A DNA stretch of 64,000 nt from CAIVVT01 sp963838205. Lineage in GTDB: Bacteria > Acidobacteriota > Terriglobia > Bryobacterales > Bryobacteraceae. This document shows, piece by piece, positions 17,604-27,299 of this stretch (positions are counted from its first letter, which is position 1; every line of letters begins with the position of its first letter). The stretch lies in the NCBI GenBank assembly GCA_963838205.1, contig CAWIQF010000014.1, positions 186,001-250,000 on the forward strand. Reading direction: 5' to 3'. Made by a program: the position numbers and the translations under genes. Under the pieces are notes generated by a model. The model did no database searches and was not told the DNA's origin. It saw only the letters and a program-made list of their open reading frames with translations.

Positions 17604-17725
17604 ATTGTGTCCACCGGTTTTCGAGAGACCCTTCCACGGTCTCCCGGCCTTCTCCGCGCGCCGGGGCAGGCCTCGGGCTGGCGCCGGCCTGGTCCGCCGC
17701 TGGCGCGGCCCGCTAGAATGATCCC

Positions 17726-18850
17726 ATGACACGCCGCAATTTCCTGAGTGTGGCCGCCGCGTTGCCGGCCGTTGGGACGGCGCAAGCGCCTCCGGGTCGT
17801 GCGGAAACGGGAACCGCATCGGAGATTGCAGCGACGGAAACACGCGTGCGGCTGGGCTATGACGCGTACTCGATCCGCGATCTGAAGTGGAAGGACCGCC
17901 AGCACATCGACTATGCGGCCGCACTAAACCTCGATGCGGTGCAGCTATCGATTCCCGACGATTTCGAGTCGGTCGAGGCTGGGCATCTGCACGAGGTGCG
18001 GGATTACGCCGCCGCAAAGGGCATCGAACTCAGCGTGGGCACGGGCGGCATCTGTCCCACCAATCCCGCTTGGAACCCGGCCCACGGCTCACCCGAACAA
18101 TATCTGGCGGGCAGCGGCGCCGTAGCCAATCAACTGGGCCTGAAGGCGATGCGCGTCTTCATCGGCTCGCCCACCGATCGCCACGCGAAAATCCCGATCG
18201 AAACGCATATCCAAAGCACGTTGAAGGTCCTGCGCAGCGTGCGCGCCCGGATGCAGGATCTGGGGCTGAAGCTGGCGATCGAGAATCACGGCGATCTGAC
18301 TGCGCGCGAACTGCGCGCCCTGGTGGAAACTGCCGGGCCGGACATGGTGGGCGTGAATTACGACAGCGGAAACCCGATGTGGGTGATGGAAGATCCGGCG
18401 CAGGCGTTGGAGCTGCTGGCGCCGTTTGTCGTCACCAGCCATTTCCGCGATTCGGCACTGTTCGAACATCCGCGTGGGGCGGCCTTTCAGTGGGTGGCTA
18501 TGGGCGACGGCGCGGTCAATATCGGCGGCGTCGTGGATGCGTACAAGAAGCTGTGCCCAGGCAAATCCATGCTGCTCGAGATCATTACCGGGCGGCCGCC
18601 GCAGGTGTTGCCGTATCTCGAGGACGAGTGGTGGAAGGGCTTTCGCACGACGCCCGCGGCCGACTTTGCGCAGTTCGTGAGACTGGCGCGACAAGGCCAC
18701 GCCTATCTCGGGCCGATGGTGATCGGCGGGCCGGGCCAGCACAGCGAACCGCTCGCCGCGGCACTGCGCGAGCAACAGCGGCTGGACCTGGAGCGCAGCC
18801 TGAAGTACTGTCGGGAGACGCTGAAGCTAGGCCTGCGGAAACAAGCGTAG
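17726..18850 (+). CDS. Tat-exported TIM-barrel sugar isomerase/epimerase-like protein
   Basis: A 374-residue protein. The N-terminus TRRNFLSVAAALPAVGTAQA is a twin-arginine signal peptide. The mature part is an AP-endonuclease-2-type TIM barrel (xylose isomerase-like). Metal-site candidates are the Glu in LAIENHGDL, the Asp in NYDSGNP, the His in TSHFRD and the Glu in LLEIITG. Such proteins isomerise or epimerise sugars or keto-sugars. Export by Tat implies a folded, metal-loaded periplasmic enzyme. It has no obvious operon partner. Confidence 0.82.
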   Translation: MTRRNFLSVAAALPAVGTAQAPPGRAETGTASEIAATETRVRLGYDAYSIRDLKWKDRQHIDYAAALNLDAVQLSIPDDFESVEAGHLHEVRDYAAAKGIELSVGTGGICPTNPAWNPAHGSPEQYLAGSGAVANQLGLKAMRVFIGSPTDRHAKIPIETHIQSTLKVLRSVRARMQDLGLKLAIENHGDLTARELRALVETAGPDMVGVNYDSGNPMWVMEDPAQALELLAPFVVTSHFRDSALFEHPRGAAFQWVAMGDGAVNIGGVVDAYKKLCPGKSMLLEIITGRPPQVLPYLEDEWWKGFRTTPAADFAQFVRLARQGHAYLGPMVIGGPGQHSEPLAAALREQQRLDLERSLKYCRETLKLGLRKQA

Positions 18851-18900
18851 CGGCGCGTCTCGCAGATTCTCTGACAATCACCGGCCACTCGCCGTGGCGC

Positions 18901-18939
18901 AGGCACTCGTGCCTCCCGCGTCGACACTCGTGTTGACGC
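18901..18939 (+). repeat. Two consecutive small hairpins
   Basis: AGGCAC-TC-GTGCCT (18901-18914) is a perfect 6-bp hairpin. It is followed by GCGTCGACAC-TC-GTGTTGACGC (18918-18939), a 10-bp stem with one G:U pair on the plus strand. They lie 50-90 nt after the TIM-barrel gene. There is no T-run, so they may be a Rho-dependent end structure or a small palindromic repeat element. Confidence 0.45.
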
Positions 18940-19037
18940 CCGGTCGGCGTTGTCAATTCTTACCTGAGACACTACACTAGTGGCGCGGACGCGGTCCGCG
19001 CGATCAGGCGCGCGTTGAAGAGAAAGTGAGGCGCACG

Positions 19038-19724
19038 ATGGCTGTAAGAAAGATCCTGGTTCTGGCCGGAGACTACGTTGAGGACTACGAAATAATGGTG
19101 CCGTTCCAGATGCTGGAACTGGCCGGCCATACCGTGCACGCCGTGTGTCCGGGCAAGCAGGCCGGAGACGTGGTGCGCACGGCGATCCACGACTTCGAGG
19201 GCGACCAGACGTACTCCGAGAAGCGCGGCCACAACTTTGCGTTGAACGCCGCCTTCGAGCAGGTGAAGGGAGAAGACTACGACGCGCTGGTGATCCCGGG
19301 CGGGCGCGCGCCGGAATATCTCCGGCTGAACGCGAAGGTGCTGTCACTGGTGCGCCACTTCGCCTCGACCAACAAGCCGATTGCCAGCATCTGCCACGGC
19401 GCGCAGGTACTCGCGGCGGCCGGCGTAGTGACGGGCAGGAAGGTGAACTGCTATCCCGCGGTCGCGCCGGAAGTGACGCTCGCCGGCGGCGCCTACGTCG
19501 AATTAAAGATGAACGAAGCGCTCACCGATGGCAATCTAGTGACCGCTCCGGCGTGGCCCGCGCACGCCGCGTGGATGCGCCAGTTTCTGGCCTTGCTGGG
19601 AACGAAGATCGAGGCGTCAACCAAGCGCGCGCGTAGACGCGTTCGTCCCGACGGCGATTCTCCAACCCGGATCGCCGCGAAGAAGGCACCGGCAACCCGC
19701 GGCGCCACCGTTGTTATAGCTTGA
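19038..19724 (+). CDS. DJ-1/PfpI family protein with basic tail
   Basis: A 228-residue class I glutamine-amidotransferase-fold protein. The nucleophile elbow is ASICHGAQ with the conserved Cys and His, and the VIPGGRAPEY loop is present. Family members act as chaperones, glyoxalases or deglycases. The last ~35 residues form an added basic tail (TKRARRRVRPDG, then AAKKAPATRGA) not needed by the fold. ATG at 19038 is preferred over GTG at 19026 because of its better spacing to AGTGAGG. The stop overlaps a TTG that could start the next gene, so the pair is probably one operon. Confidence 0.87.
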   Translation: MAVRKILVLAGDYVEDYEIMVPFQMLELAGHTVHAVCPGKQAGDVVRTAIHDFEGDQTYSEKRGHNFALNAAFEQVKGEDYDALVIPGGRAPEYLRLNAKVLSLVRHFASTNKPIASICHGAQVLAAAGVVTGRKVNCYPAVAPEVTLAGGAYVELKMNEALTDGNLVTAPAWPAHAAWMRQFLALLGTKIEASTKRARRRVRPDGDSPTRIAAKKAPATRGATVVIA

Positions 19725-19732
19725 ATCAAGAC

Positions 19733-20971
19733 ATGCCGACATCCAGAGAACATGTGCTCGCAGCACTCAATCATCGCCAGCCCGACCGGGTTCCGGTGGA
19801 CTTTTCGGGACACCGTTCGTCGGGGATCGCAGCCATCGCCTATCCCAAACTGCGCGCGGCTCTGGGCCTGGAACCGCGGACGGTTTACGTCTACGACCCA
19901 ATACAACAACTGGCGATCGTCGACGACGACGTGCTCGACCGGTTCGGCGTGGACACGATCGAAATGGGGCGCGGCTTCTGCCTCGAAGACAAATGGTGGA
20001 CCGACTGGACACTGCCGGACGGCGCGCCCTGCAAGATGCCGGCGTGGTCCTCGCCGGAGCCTCGCTCAGACGGGTGGGTGCTGCGCGCTCCAGACGGCCG
20101 CGTGCTGGGGCGCATGCCCGCCAGCGCGCTGCACTTCGACCAGGTCTACTGGCCGTTCCTCGACGGGCCGGCCTTTGCCGGCGACGTCGGCGGCGCGCAG
20201 TTGGAAACGGCGCTGGACGGCAGCATGTGGTCGGTGTTCGGCTCGCCGCCGCAGCCCACCGCGACGGATGAGGAATTGGCTGCGGGCGCACGCGGACTGC
20301 GCGAGAAAACCGGCCGCGCGATCATCGGCCTGTTCGGCGGCAATTTGCTTGAGACCGGTCAGATGCTGTTCCGGATGGACGAGTTCCTGGTGATGCTGGC
20401 CGGCGAACCGCGGCAGGCGCACCGTTTCCTCGATCTGCTGGTGGAGCGGCATCTCCGGAAGCTGGAGCGTTTCCTGGGCGCGGTGGGACCGTACATCGAC
20501 ATCATTCAATTCGGCGACGACCTGGGAGCGCAGAACGGCCCGCAGATTTCGCCGCGCATGTACCGCGAGTTCTTCCAGCCGCGGCACAAACTGATGTGGG
20601 AGCGGGCCAAGCAACTGGCGAATGTGAAGGTGATGTTGCATTGCTGCGGCGCGGTGCGGCCGCTGCTCAAGGATCTGATCGACGCCGGCCTCGACGCCAT
20701 CAACCCGGTGCAGATCAGTTGCCGCGGCATGCAGGCGGCGGAGCTGAAGCGGGACTTCGGCCGCGACCTGACCTTCTGGGGCGGCGGGTGCGACACCCAA
20801 CACGTGCTGCCGCAGGGCACGCCGGAGGAGGTACGGACGCACGTGCTACGGCAATGCGAGGAACTGGCTCCCGGCGGCGGCTTCGTCTTCCAGCAGGTGC
20901 ACAATATCCTGGCCAACGTGCCGCCACGGAATGTCGTCGCCATGTTCGACGCCGTGCGGGAGTTCGGCTGA
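19733..20971 (+). CDS. Uroporphyrinogen decarboxylase family protein (methyltransferase-like)
   Basis: A 412-residue UroD-fold TIM barrel. It begins with REHVLAALNHRQPDRVPVDFSG, typical of the MtaA/CmuA-like branch rather than of HemE. HCCGAVRPLLKDLIDAG is the conserved His-Cys segment used as a zinc and thiol site in corrinoid methyltransferases. VQQVHNI near the end is also typical. It probably demethylates or transfers methyl groups from an unknown substrate. An in-frame TTG at 19721 overlapping the previous stop is an alternative start. It follows the DJ-1-like gene directly. Confidence 0.85.
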   Translation: MPTSREHVLAALNHRQPDRVPVDFSGHRSSGIAAIAYPKLRAALGLEPRTVYVYDPIQQLAIVDDDVLDRFGVDTIEMGRGFCLEDKWWTDWTLPDGAPCKMPAWSSPEPRSDGWVLRAPDGRVLGRMPASALHFDQVYWPFLDGPAFAGDVGGAQLETALDGSMWSVFGSPPQPTATDEELAAGARGLREKTGRAIIGLFGGNLLETGQMLFRMDEFLVMLAGEPRQAHRFLDLLVERHLRKLERFLGAVGPYIDIIQFGDDLGAQNGPQISPRMYREFFQPRHKLMWERAKQLANVKVMLHCCGAVRPLLKDLIDAGLDAINPVQISCRGMQAAELKRDFGRDLTFWGGGCDTQHVLPQGTPEEVRTHVLRQCEELAPGGGFVFQQVHNILANVPPRNVVAMFDAVREFG

Positions 20972-21132
20972 TATCAGTGATCAATCGCTAAGCAGGCCCG
21001 CCGCGGCGGCGTCTCCAGCGCGGCGTTCCATCGGTTGTGCCGGCCGGTTCCTGCTTGTACACAGCTCGCATGCTAGGCCAACACGGGCTGGAGCCGACGA
21101 GGGCCCCAGCCGGTGTCGCATCGTCTATTCGG

Positions 21133-21243
21133 CTACTTCTTCTTTTTCTTGGCTGCCGCTTTTTTCGGCGCCGGAGCCGGCGCTTTCGCCATAGCCGGCT
21201 GCGCCGCCACAGGGCTATCCGTCTTCTTGGTTGCCAATTTCAT
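21133..21243 (-). CDS. Very small Lys/Ala/Pro-rich histone-H1-like protein
   Basis: A 36-residue frame: MKLATKKTDSPVAAQP, then APAPAPKKAAAKKKKK at the C-terminus. The composition matches the Lys/Ala-rich tails of bacterial histone H1-like proteins. The ATG at 21243 overlaps the TGA of the larger Lys-rich gene (ATGA), the arrangement of coupled operon genes. It may neutralise nucleic acid as an unstructured polycation. It is too short for homology calls, but the overlap and composition make translation plausible. Confidence 0.45.
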   Translation of the reverse strand: MKLATKKTDSPVAAQPAMAKAPAPAPKKAAAKKKKK

Positions 21244-21533
21244 TCGGACTCCTTTCTGACTTTCTGCTTCTTTGAGGCTGCCTTCTTGGTGGCAACGGCG
21301 TTTTTCGCGGGGGCAGCCTTTTTCCGCGATACCGCCGTCTTCCTGGCGGCAGCTTTCTTTGGAACTGCCGCCTTCTTCACGGGAGCTTTTTTCGTGACTC
21401 TCTTCTTAGTGCCGGCTTGCTTGACGAATACCTTTCTCGTCGTCGTTTTTTCTTCCGCGCGCCAACCATCCGCGAGCATCCGTGGCCGACGGTTGGGATC
21501 GCCATTATCGTGGACCTTCAGGCCGAGACCCAT
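21240..21533 (-). CDS. Histone H1-like Lys/Ala-rich protein
   Basis: A 97-residue protein. Residues 1-37 form a short non-repetitive head with NGDPNRRPRMLADGWRAEE. Residues 38-97 are a tail of KKA/KAA/RKT repeats (VTKKAPVKKAAVPKKAA, then SRKKAAPAKNAVATKKAA). This resembles HctB/AlgP-type histone H1-like proteins, which compact DNA or bind RNA. The start at 21533 is the ATG that gives the compact head; longer frames upstream are out of character. It overlaps the 36-residue basic gene by four bases. The divergent 247-nt gap to the thioredoxin gene should hold its promoter, but no strong match was seen. Confidence 0.65.
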   Translation of the reverse strand: MGLGLKVHDNGDPNRRPRMLADGWRAEEKTTTRKVFVKQAGTKKRVTKKAPVKKAAVPKKAAARKTAVSRKKAAPAKNAVATKKAASKKQKVRKESE

Positions 21534-21780
21534 GCAATCTGTCGCCGAGTGCACCGCCGGGGCCGTATGCCTGCCGCTTAGGTGCGGCGCACTGTGTCGC
21601 ATTTTCACAGGGAATGCTCGCGGAATCAAGAGAAATGTAATGCTGCGCCGGAACTTCTGCGAAGCATGGGATGATCGAGGCCGGCAATTGGATTCCGGCG
21701 CGGGCGCCATGCCGCCCAGACCGGCTTCGGACCGGCCCGGTTCAGGATCAGTTGTTCGGATATACTTGCTCCAACCGCGT

Positions 21781-22707
21781 ATGAGACTCCATCCAGCCGT
21801 CGGCGTCTGTCTTGCGATACTGTCCCAGATTTGTGCCGCGGGGCACTCCGCGCCGGCCGGCGAAGCGCCGCCAAAAACTGTACCGAAGATCTTCGAGTCC
21901 GACTCCGGGACGCAGAAGAAAGTGGCCGATGGACTCGCCCTGGCGCGCCAGTCCGGGCGCCGCCTGTTGGTCATCTATGAAGGCGGCTGGTGTGCTCTCT
22001 GCCCGAGTTTCCACAGGGCGATCGAGGACGATTCCGGCCTTTCGGACCTCTATCGAGCGGGCTACGTCGAGGTTGCCGTGAGCACCGGCGACTTCCCCGC
22101 CCTGCGCGAGTTCGCCCAGCAGCAGCACGCCGATTTGAAGAAGGAAACGGGTCCCCTCATCGCGGTCATCGAGCAGGACGGCTCCACGCTGGACACCCTG
22201 ACCGCGAAGCGCCTGGTAGACGCCGACCACATCGCGCCGACGAAGCTCAAGAGTCTGTTGGAGCGCTGGAAGCTCGGCCCGCCCGCTCAGGAACTGGTTC
22301 AGAAGGCCCTTCCGGCGCTCGCGCTCAGCGGCAAGCTCGGCTGGGTCGAGTTCCGCGCCGACTGGTGCGGCTGGTGCCGCAAGATGGACAAGCTCTTCGA
22401 AACCAGCCCGGCCTCCGCCATTCTGGCGAAGTATTACGTCATGACGCGCGTTGACTACGAACGCAATGCGGGCGCCGTCAACCTAGCCCGCCGCCTGGGA
22501 TCAACTGGGGAAGAGGGCTTGCCCTGGTTCGCGGTCATCGATGCCACGGGCCAATTCCTGACGACATCGCGCGGACCAAAAGGCAACATCGGCTATCCCG
22601 GCGACGACGGCGAACGGGCCTACTTCCGGACTATGCTGCAGTCCACGGCTAAAGGCATCACCATGGCCGAGCTCGACGCCGTCGATCAGGCTCTCAAAGC
22701 CCAATAG
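21781..22707 (+). CDS. Exported protein with two thioredoxin-like domains
   Basis: A 308-residue protein with a signal peptide (about 1-23). Two thioredoxin-like domains follow: the first with W70-C-A-L-C74, the second with W195-C-G-W-C199. The second is close to the thiol-disulfide type that includes DsbD-gamma/SoxW-like domains; the first has a divergent active site. The domains probably arose by duplication. It likely reduces or isomerises disulfides in the periplasm. ATG at 21781 gives the signal peptide; a much longer upstream frame has no support. It is convergent with the TetR gene. Confidence 0.82.
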   Translation: MRLHPAVGVCLAILSQICAAGHSAPAGEAPPKTVPKIFESDSGTQKKVADGLALARQSGRRLLVIYEGGWCALCPSFHRAIEDDSGLSDLYRAGYVEVAVSTGDFPALREFAQQQHADLKKETGPLIAVIEQDGSTLDTLTAKRLVDADHIAPTKLKSLLERWKLGPPAQELVQKALPALALSGKLGWVEFRADWCGWCRKMDKLFETSPASAILAKYYVMTRVDYERNAGAVNLARRLGSTGEEGLPWFAVIDATGQFLTTSRGPKGNIGYPGDDGERAYFRTMLQSTAKGITMAELDAVDQALKAQ

Positions 22708-22728
22708 CAAGCCAGCGCCGGCCAACTG

Positions 22729-23385
22729 CTACGCCCGGCCGAAAAGGTAATTCGAGAGCATCAGCTTCATCTCGGCGATCACCCGCCGCCGCTCCACCGC
22801 CGTCTCCTGTGTGTAGGCGTAAGCGATCAGGCGTTCGCCGGTTTCGATCAGAACCCGCAATTTCAGATCGAGGTCGGCGTTCTTTTTTACGCCCAGGCGC
22901 TTCATCAGAAACCAGCGCACCAGCGCCGCCGGCCCGGAGTCCGGCTCGGCCTGGCTCTTCCGCGCCTGTGCGCTGACGTGGCGGCCGAGAGCGATGCTGC
23001 GAAAATCCGGCCGTTGGTCAAGAAACGTCACATACGCATCGATGATCCGGCTCAGGAAAGTCGGGCCGTCCGCCAGCGCCAGGCGTGCCACGCGGCCCAG
23101 CAGCGCGGCCTTGAAGTCGTTCATGTGCCGCACCGCCACCGCGTCGATGATCGACTGCTTATCCGGGAAGAAGCGGTACAATCCGCCGACCGAGATGCCC
23201 GCTTCCCGGGCGATCAGGCTGGTCGTGATCTCTTCCGTCGCCATGCCGCCGAGCAGCTTCGACGCCGCCGCCAGAATCTGCTCCACCGTGTCCGCGCTGC
23301 GCTCCTGCACGGGCATCCGGCGCACCGCCGCCGCCGGCGCTTCGCCCGCTCCGCGCGATTCCACGGCATTGTGATTCATCATCAT
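22729..23385 (-). CDS. TetR/AcrR family transcriptional regulator
   Basis: A 218-residue repressor. The N-terminal helix-turn-helix (about residues 30-77) contains ILAAASKLLGGMATEEITTS, LIAREAGISVGGLYRFFPDK and the linker helix. The C-terminal ligand domain is unassigned. It starts at the first of three consecutive ATGs, with GGAGCGG upstream. It is transcribed divergently from hpnH with 87 bp between them, so hpnH and its own gene are likely targets. A TATAAT box on its strand lies at 23420-23415. Confidence 0.9.
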   Translation of the reverse strand: MMMNHNAVESRGAGEAPAAAVRRMPVQERSADTVEQILAAASKLLGGMATEEITTSLIAREAGISVGGLYRFFPDKQSIIDAVAVRHMNDFKAALLGRVARLALADGPTFLSRIIDAYVTFLDQRPDFRSIALGRHVSAQARKSQAEPDSGPAALVRWFLMKRLGVKKNADLDLKLRVLIETGERLIAYAYTQETAVERRRVIAEMKLMLSNYLFGRA

Positions 23386-23414
23386 GCACTCCGCTCCTGC
23401 CGGCTTCCATTGAC

Positions 23415-23443
23415 ATTATAGCGGCCGGGATGGTAAAAGCGAA
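23415..23443 (-). promoter_or_regulatory. Promoter of the tetR-like gene in the hpnH divergent region
   Basis: On the minus strand TTCGCT (23443-23438) and a perfect TATAAT (23420-23415) are 17 nt apart, 30 nt before the ATG. A CGCGTTCGCG palindrome lies further toward hpnH and could be part of an operator. Confidence 0.5.
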
Positions 23444-23472
23444 AGAGAGCTCGCGTTCGCGAATTCCATTTT

Positions 23473-24594
<1,122 letters not shown>

Positions 24595-24611
24595 CGCCAA
24601 GCGGCATCCCG

Positions 24612-25049
24612 ATGAGTGAACCACAACGCACGCACCTCGAAGCTCACGCCGCCGCGCCCGTCCCCGCCGCGGTCGAGCGCGACCTGCTGCAGGGTCTGGC
24701 TCTGCAGCCCACGACCGACGAAGAGCTGCGCGACGCGCTCGAAAAAGCCTTCGACTACCGCGGCGACGTCACCATCACGCTGCGCGACGGCACGCGCGTG
24801 CAAGGCTACGTCTTCGACCGCCTCGCCGGCCCCACGCTCGCCGCTTCCTGCGTCAGAATTATTCCCAACTCGGCCGCCGCCGACCCGCGTGCCAGGCTCA
24901 CCATCGCCTACTCCGACATCGCTTCGCTGACCTTCACCGGACGCGATACGGCAGCCGGCAAAAGCTGGGAAGCGTGGGTCAAGAAGTATCTCGAAAAGAA
25001 AGCCGCCGGCGAGAAGAACATCGAGCTGCAGCCCGAGAGTCTCGACTAG
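24612..25049 (+). CDS. Small protein with an Sm-like (LSm-type) domain downstream of hpnH
   Basis: A 145-residue protein not assigned to a named family. Residues ~45-110 show the pattern of an Sm/LSm barrel: FDYRGDVTITLRDGTRVQGY followed by a second strand pair IAYSDIASLTFTGRDTAAG. The C-terminal tail SWEAWVKKYLEKKAAGEKN is helical and basic. It begins 17 nt after the hpnH stop, so it is probably co-transcribed. Whether it binds RNA, lipid or protein is unknown. Confidence 0.65.
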   Translation: MSEPQRTHLEAHAAAPVPAAVERDLLQGLALQPTTDEELRDALEKAFDYRGDVTITLRDGTRVQGYVFDRLAGPTLAASCVRIIPNSAAADPRARLTIAYSDIASLTFTGRDTAAGKSWEAWVKKYLEKKAAGEKNIELQPESLD

Positions 25050-25076
25050 CGTTCCGCCCAGCTCAGCGCGTTTCGA

Positions 25077-26633
25077 TCAGCTCTTCGACGTCCAATCCAG
25101 TGCCAGCCGGATCAGCGTGCGGACCGGCAGCCCTGTCGGCCCCTTGGCCAGGTAAGGTTTCGAATCGTCCAGCCACGCCGTGCCGGCGATGTCCAGATGC
25201 ACCCACGGCTTCTTCTCCACGAAATTCTCGAGGAACTTCGACGCCGTGATCGACCCGCCGTAACGCCCGCCGATGTTCGGCAGATCGGCGAACGCGCTCT
25301 TCAGGTAGTCGTTGTAATCCTCGTCCATCGGGAACGGCCACAGCCGTTCGCCTTCCGTCCTGCTCGCGGCCAGCACCTTGCTCTGCAGCTCTTCGTTGTT
25401 GGAGAAAACGCCCGCATACAGGTGCCCCAGCGCCACCACGATGGCGCCGGTCAGCGTCGCCGCATCCACCACATGCGTGCACCCCTGCCGCACCGCGTAG
25501 GTCAGCGCGTCGGCCAGGATCAGCCGGCCTTCGGCGTCGGTATTCAGCACCTCCACCGTCTTGCCGAGATACGTCTTGACGATGTCGCCCGGCCGCTGCG
25601 CGTTGCCGCTCACCATGTTCTCGACGCACGGCGCAAAGCCGGTCACCGCAATCGCCGGCTTCAACTGCGCCAGCGCCCGCATCGCGCCGATCACCGTCGC
25701 CGCGCCGGCCATGTCGTACTTCATCTTTTCCATGCCGTCGGCGGGCTTGATCGAGATGCCCCCGCTGTCGAACGTGACGCCCTTGCCTACCAGCGCGAGA
25801 TGGTCTGCCGATTGCTTCTCAGCTCCCTCGGCAAGCGCGGCCGGAACGTATTTCAGAACGATCAGGCACGGCGGCTCGGTCGAACCCTGCGCCACTCCCA
25901 GCAGCGAGCCGAACCCGAGCTGCTTCATCCGCGCCTCGTCCAGAACCTCGCATTCCAGACCGAATTCCTCGGCCGTGCTCCGCGCCTGGTCGGCCAGTTG
26001 GCGCGGCGTCATCAGGTTGGACGGCTCATTCACCAGCGTGCGGGTGTAGTTCTGCGCTTCGGCGATCACGCGCCCGCGCCGCAGCGCCTGCTCCAGCGCC
26101 GTCGTCTGTTCGGGCACCGAGATCTGGACCCGTTCGACCCGCTTCTCGCCTTTCTTAGGATCGGTCTTGTAGACATCGGGCTCGAAGTCGCCCAGCAGAA
26201 ACCCCTCCGCCAGCGCCTCGATCATCTTCTCTGACGCGAGTTCGCCTTCGAGCGCCAGGCCGATGTCGGAAACGCCCTTGCCCTTCAACGTGCGCAGCAC
26301 CGCGCCCGCCAGCTTCCGCGCCTCGCTCGCGTTGAACTTCGCGCGCGCTCCGCACCCGGCCACCAGCAACCGCCCCGCCTTCAGTCCCGCCGGACGGTGC
26401 AGCAACGCCGTGTCCAGCGCCTTGCCGGCGAACTCCTTGGACGCGTAAACCTCCGCCAGCCATCCGTTCGTCAATGCGTCCAGCCCGGCCGGCACCGCAT
26501 CTATATCGACCGGCGTCGCGGCCGCCGTCTCCTCGGCCTCGCCGTTGCCGTTCTTGCCTTTCGAGAAACACAGGGCGACCAATGCACCGCATTCGAGTGC
26601 GGCGGCGCCGGTTGTGGTGAGATTCAATTCCAT
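25077..26633 (-). CDS. pepA: Leucyl aminopeptidase (M17 family)
   Basis: A 518-residue cytoplasmic metallo-aminopeptidase of standard length. The catalytic domain carries the M17 signature NTDAEGRL, the metal ligands in VGKGVTFDSGGISIKP, and MKYDMAGAATVIGAM. It removes N-terminal residues from peptides during protein turnover. It lies upstream of nothing on its strand except smpB 47 nt away, which is transcribed in the same direction, so smpB-pepA could be one transcript. Confidence 0.95.
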   Translation of the reverse strand: MELNLTTTGAAALECGALVALCFSKGKNGNGEAEETAAATPVDIDAVPAGLDALTNGWLAEVYASKEFAGKALDTALLHRPAGLKAGRLLVAGCGARAKFNASEARKLAGAVLRTLKGKGVSDIGLALEGELASEKMIEALAEGFLLGDFEPDVYKTDPKKGEKRVERVQISVPEQTTALEQALRRGRVIAEAQNYTRTLVNEPSNLMTPRQLADQARSTAEEFGLECEVLDEARMKQLGFGSLLGVAQGSTEPPCLIVLKYVPAALAEGAEKQSADHLALVGKGVTFDSGGISIKPADGMEKMKYDMAGAATVIGAMRALAQLKPAIAVTGFAPCVENMVSGNAQRPGDIVKTYLGKTVEVLNTDAEGRLILADALTYAVRQGCTHVVDAATLTGAIVVALGHLYAGVFSNNEELQSKVLAASRTEGERLWPFPMDEDYNDYLKSAFADLPNIGGRYGGSITASKFLENFVEKKPWVHLDIAGTAWLDDSKPYLAKGPTGLPVRTLIRLALDWTSKS

Positions 26634-26680
26634 GTTGGTTGGTTTCGGGTCTATCCGTTCCGTCAGTCTCTAAACTTTTC

Positions 26681-27166
26681 TCATCCCTGAAGATGCCGCG
26701 AATTTCGCAGGCTCATCTCGCGCCGCGCGTCGCGCTCCTGCTCGCGCTCGGCCACGGCTTCGCGCTTGTCGTGGAACTTCTTGCCGCGGCACACCCCCAG
26801 CTCGCATTTCAGCAGACCGTGTTTTAGATACATTTTGAGCGGAATCAGCGTCAGACCTTTCTCCAGCGCCTTGCCCGTCAGCTTGTCGATTTCCTTGCGG
26901 TGCAGCAGCAGCTTGCGCTTCTTGGTCGGATCGTGGTTCCAGATGTTGCCGTGCGAATACGGGCTGAAATGGGCGTTCAGCAGCCACGCCTCGCCGTTCA
27001 CAATGTCGGCGTAGGCCTCCCGCAATTGCACCTTGCCCTCGCGCGCCGACTTGACCTCCGTGCCGCTCAGCACCAGCCCGGCTTCGATCCGGTCCAGCAC
27101 GAAGTAATCGTGGTACGCCTTGCGGTTGTCGGAGACGAGTTTGAAGCCTGTCTGATCGCGAGCCAT
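26681..27166 (-). CDS. smpB: SsrA-binding protein SmpB
   Basis: A 161-residue protein with all SmpB hallmarks: NRKAYHDYFVLDRIEAG, LSGTEVKSAREGKVQLREAY, RKLLLHRKEID, and a basic C-terminal tail after KKFHDKREA. It brings tmRNA to stalled ribosomes for trans-translation. GGAGG lies 7 nt before the ATG. No tmRNA gene was found nearby. It is divergent from the secretin gene. Confidence 0.96.
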   Translation of the reverse strand: MARDQTGFKLVSDNRKAYHDYFVLDRIEAGLVLSGTEVKSAREGKVQLREAYADIVNGEAWLLNAHFSPYSHGNIWNHDPTKKRKLLLHRKEIDKLTGKALEKGLTLIPLKMYLKHGLLKCELGVCRGKKFHDKREAVAEREQERDARREMSLRNSRHLQG

Positions 27167-27299
27167 CGATTCGCCTCCACGCCTGCCCGCTCCGCTGCGT
27201 CAACTAATTGAGGCTGCGTTTTGTCCTGGCAAGATGGATCGGAACTCATTAGAATAGCACGCCCGGACCTGCGACAAACTTTTTCGAGTTGAACCTAAA

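Noticed and set aside
21037..21780. Long N-terminal extension of the double-thioredoxin gene
   Set aside because: It would run antisense through the two histone-like genes and place the clear signal peptide in the middle of the protein.
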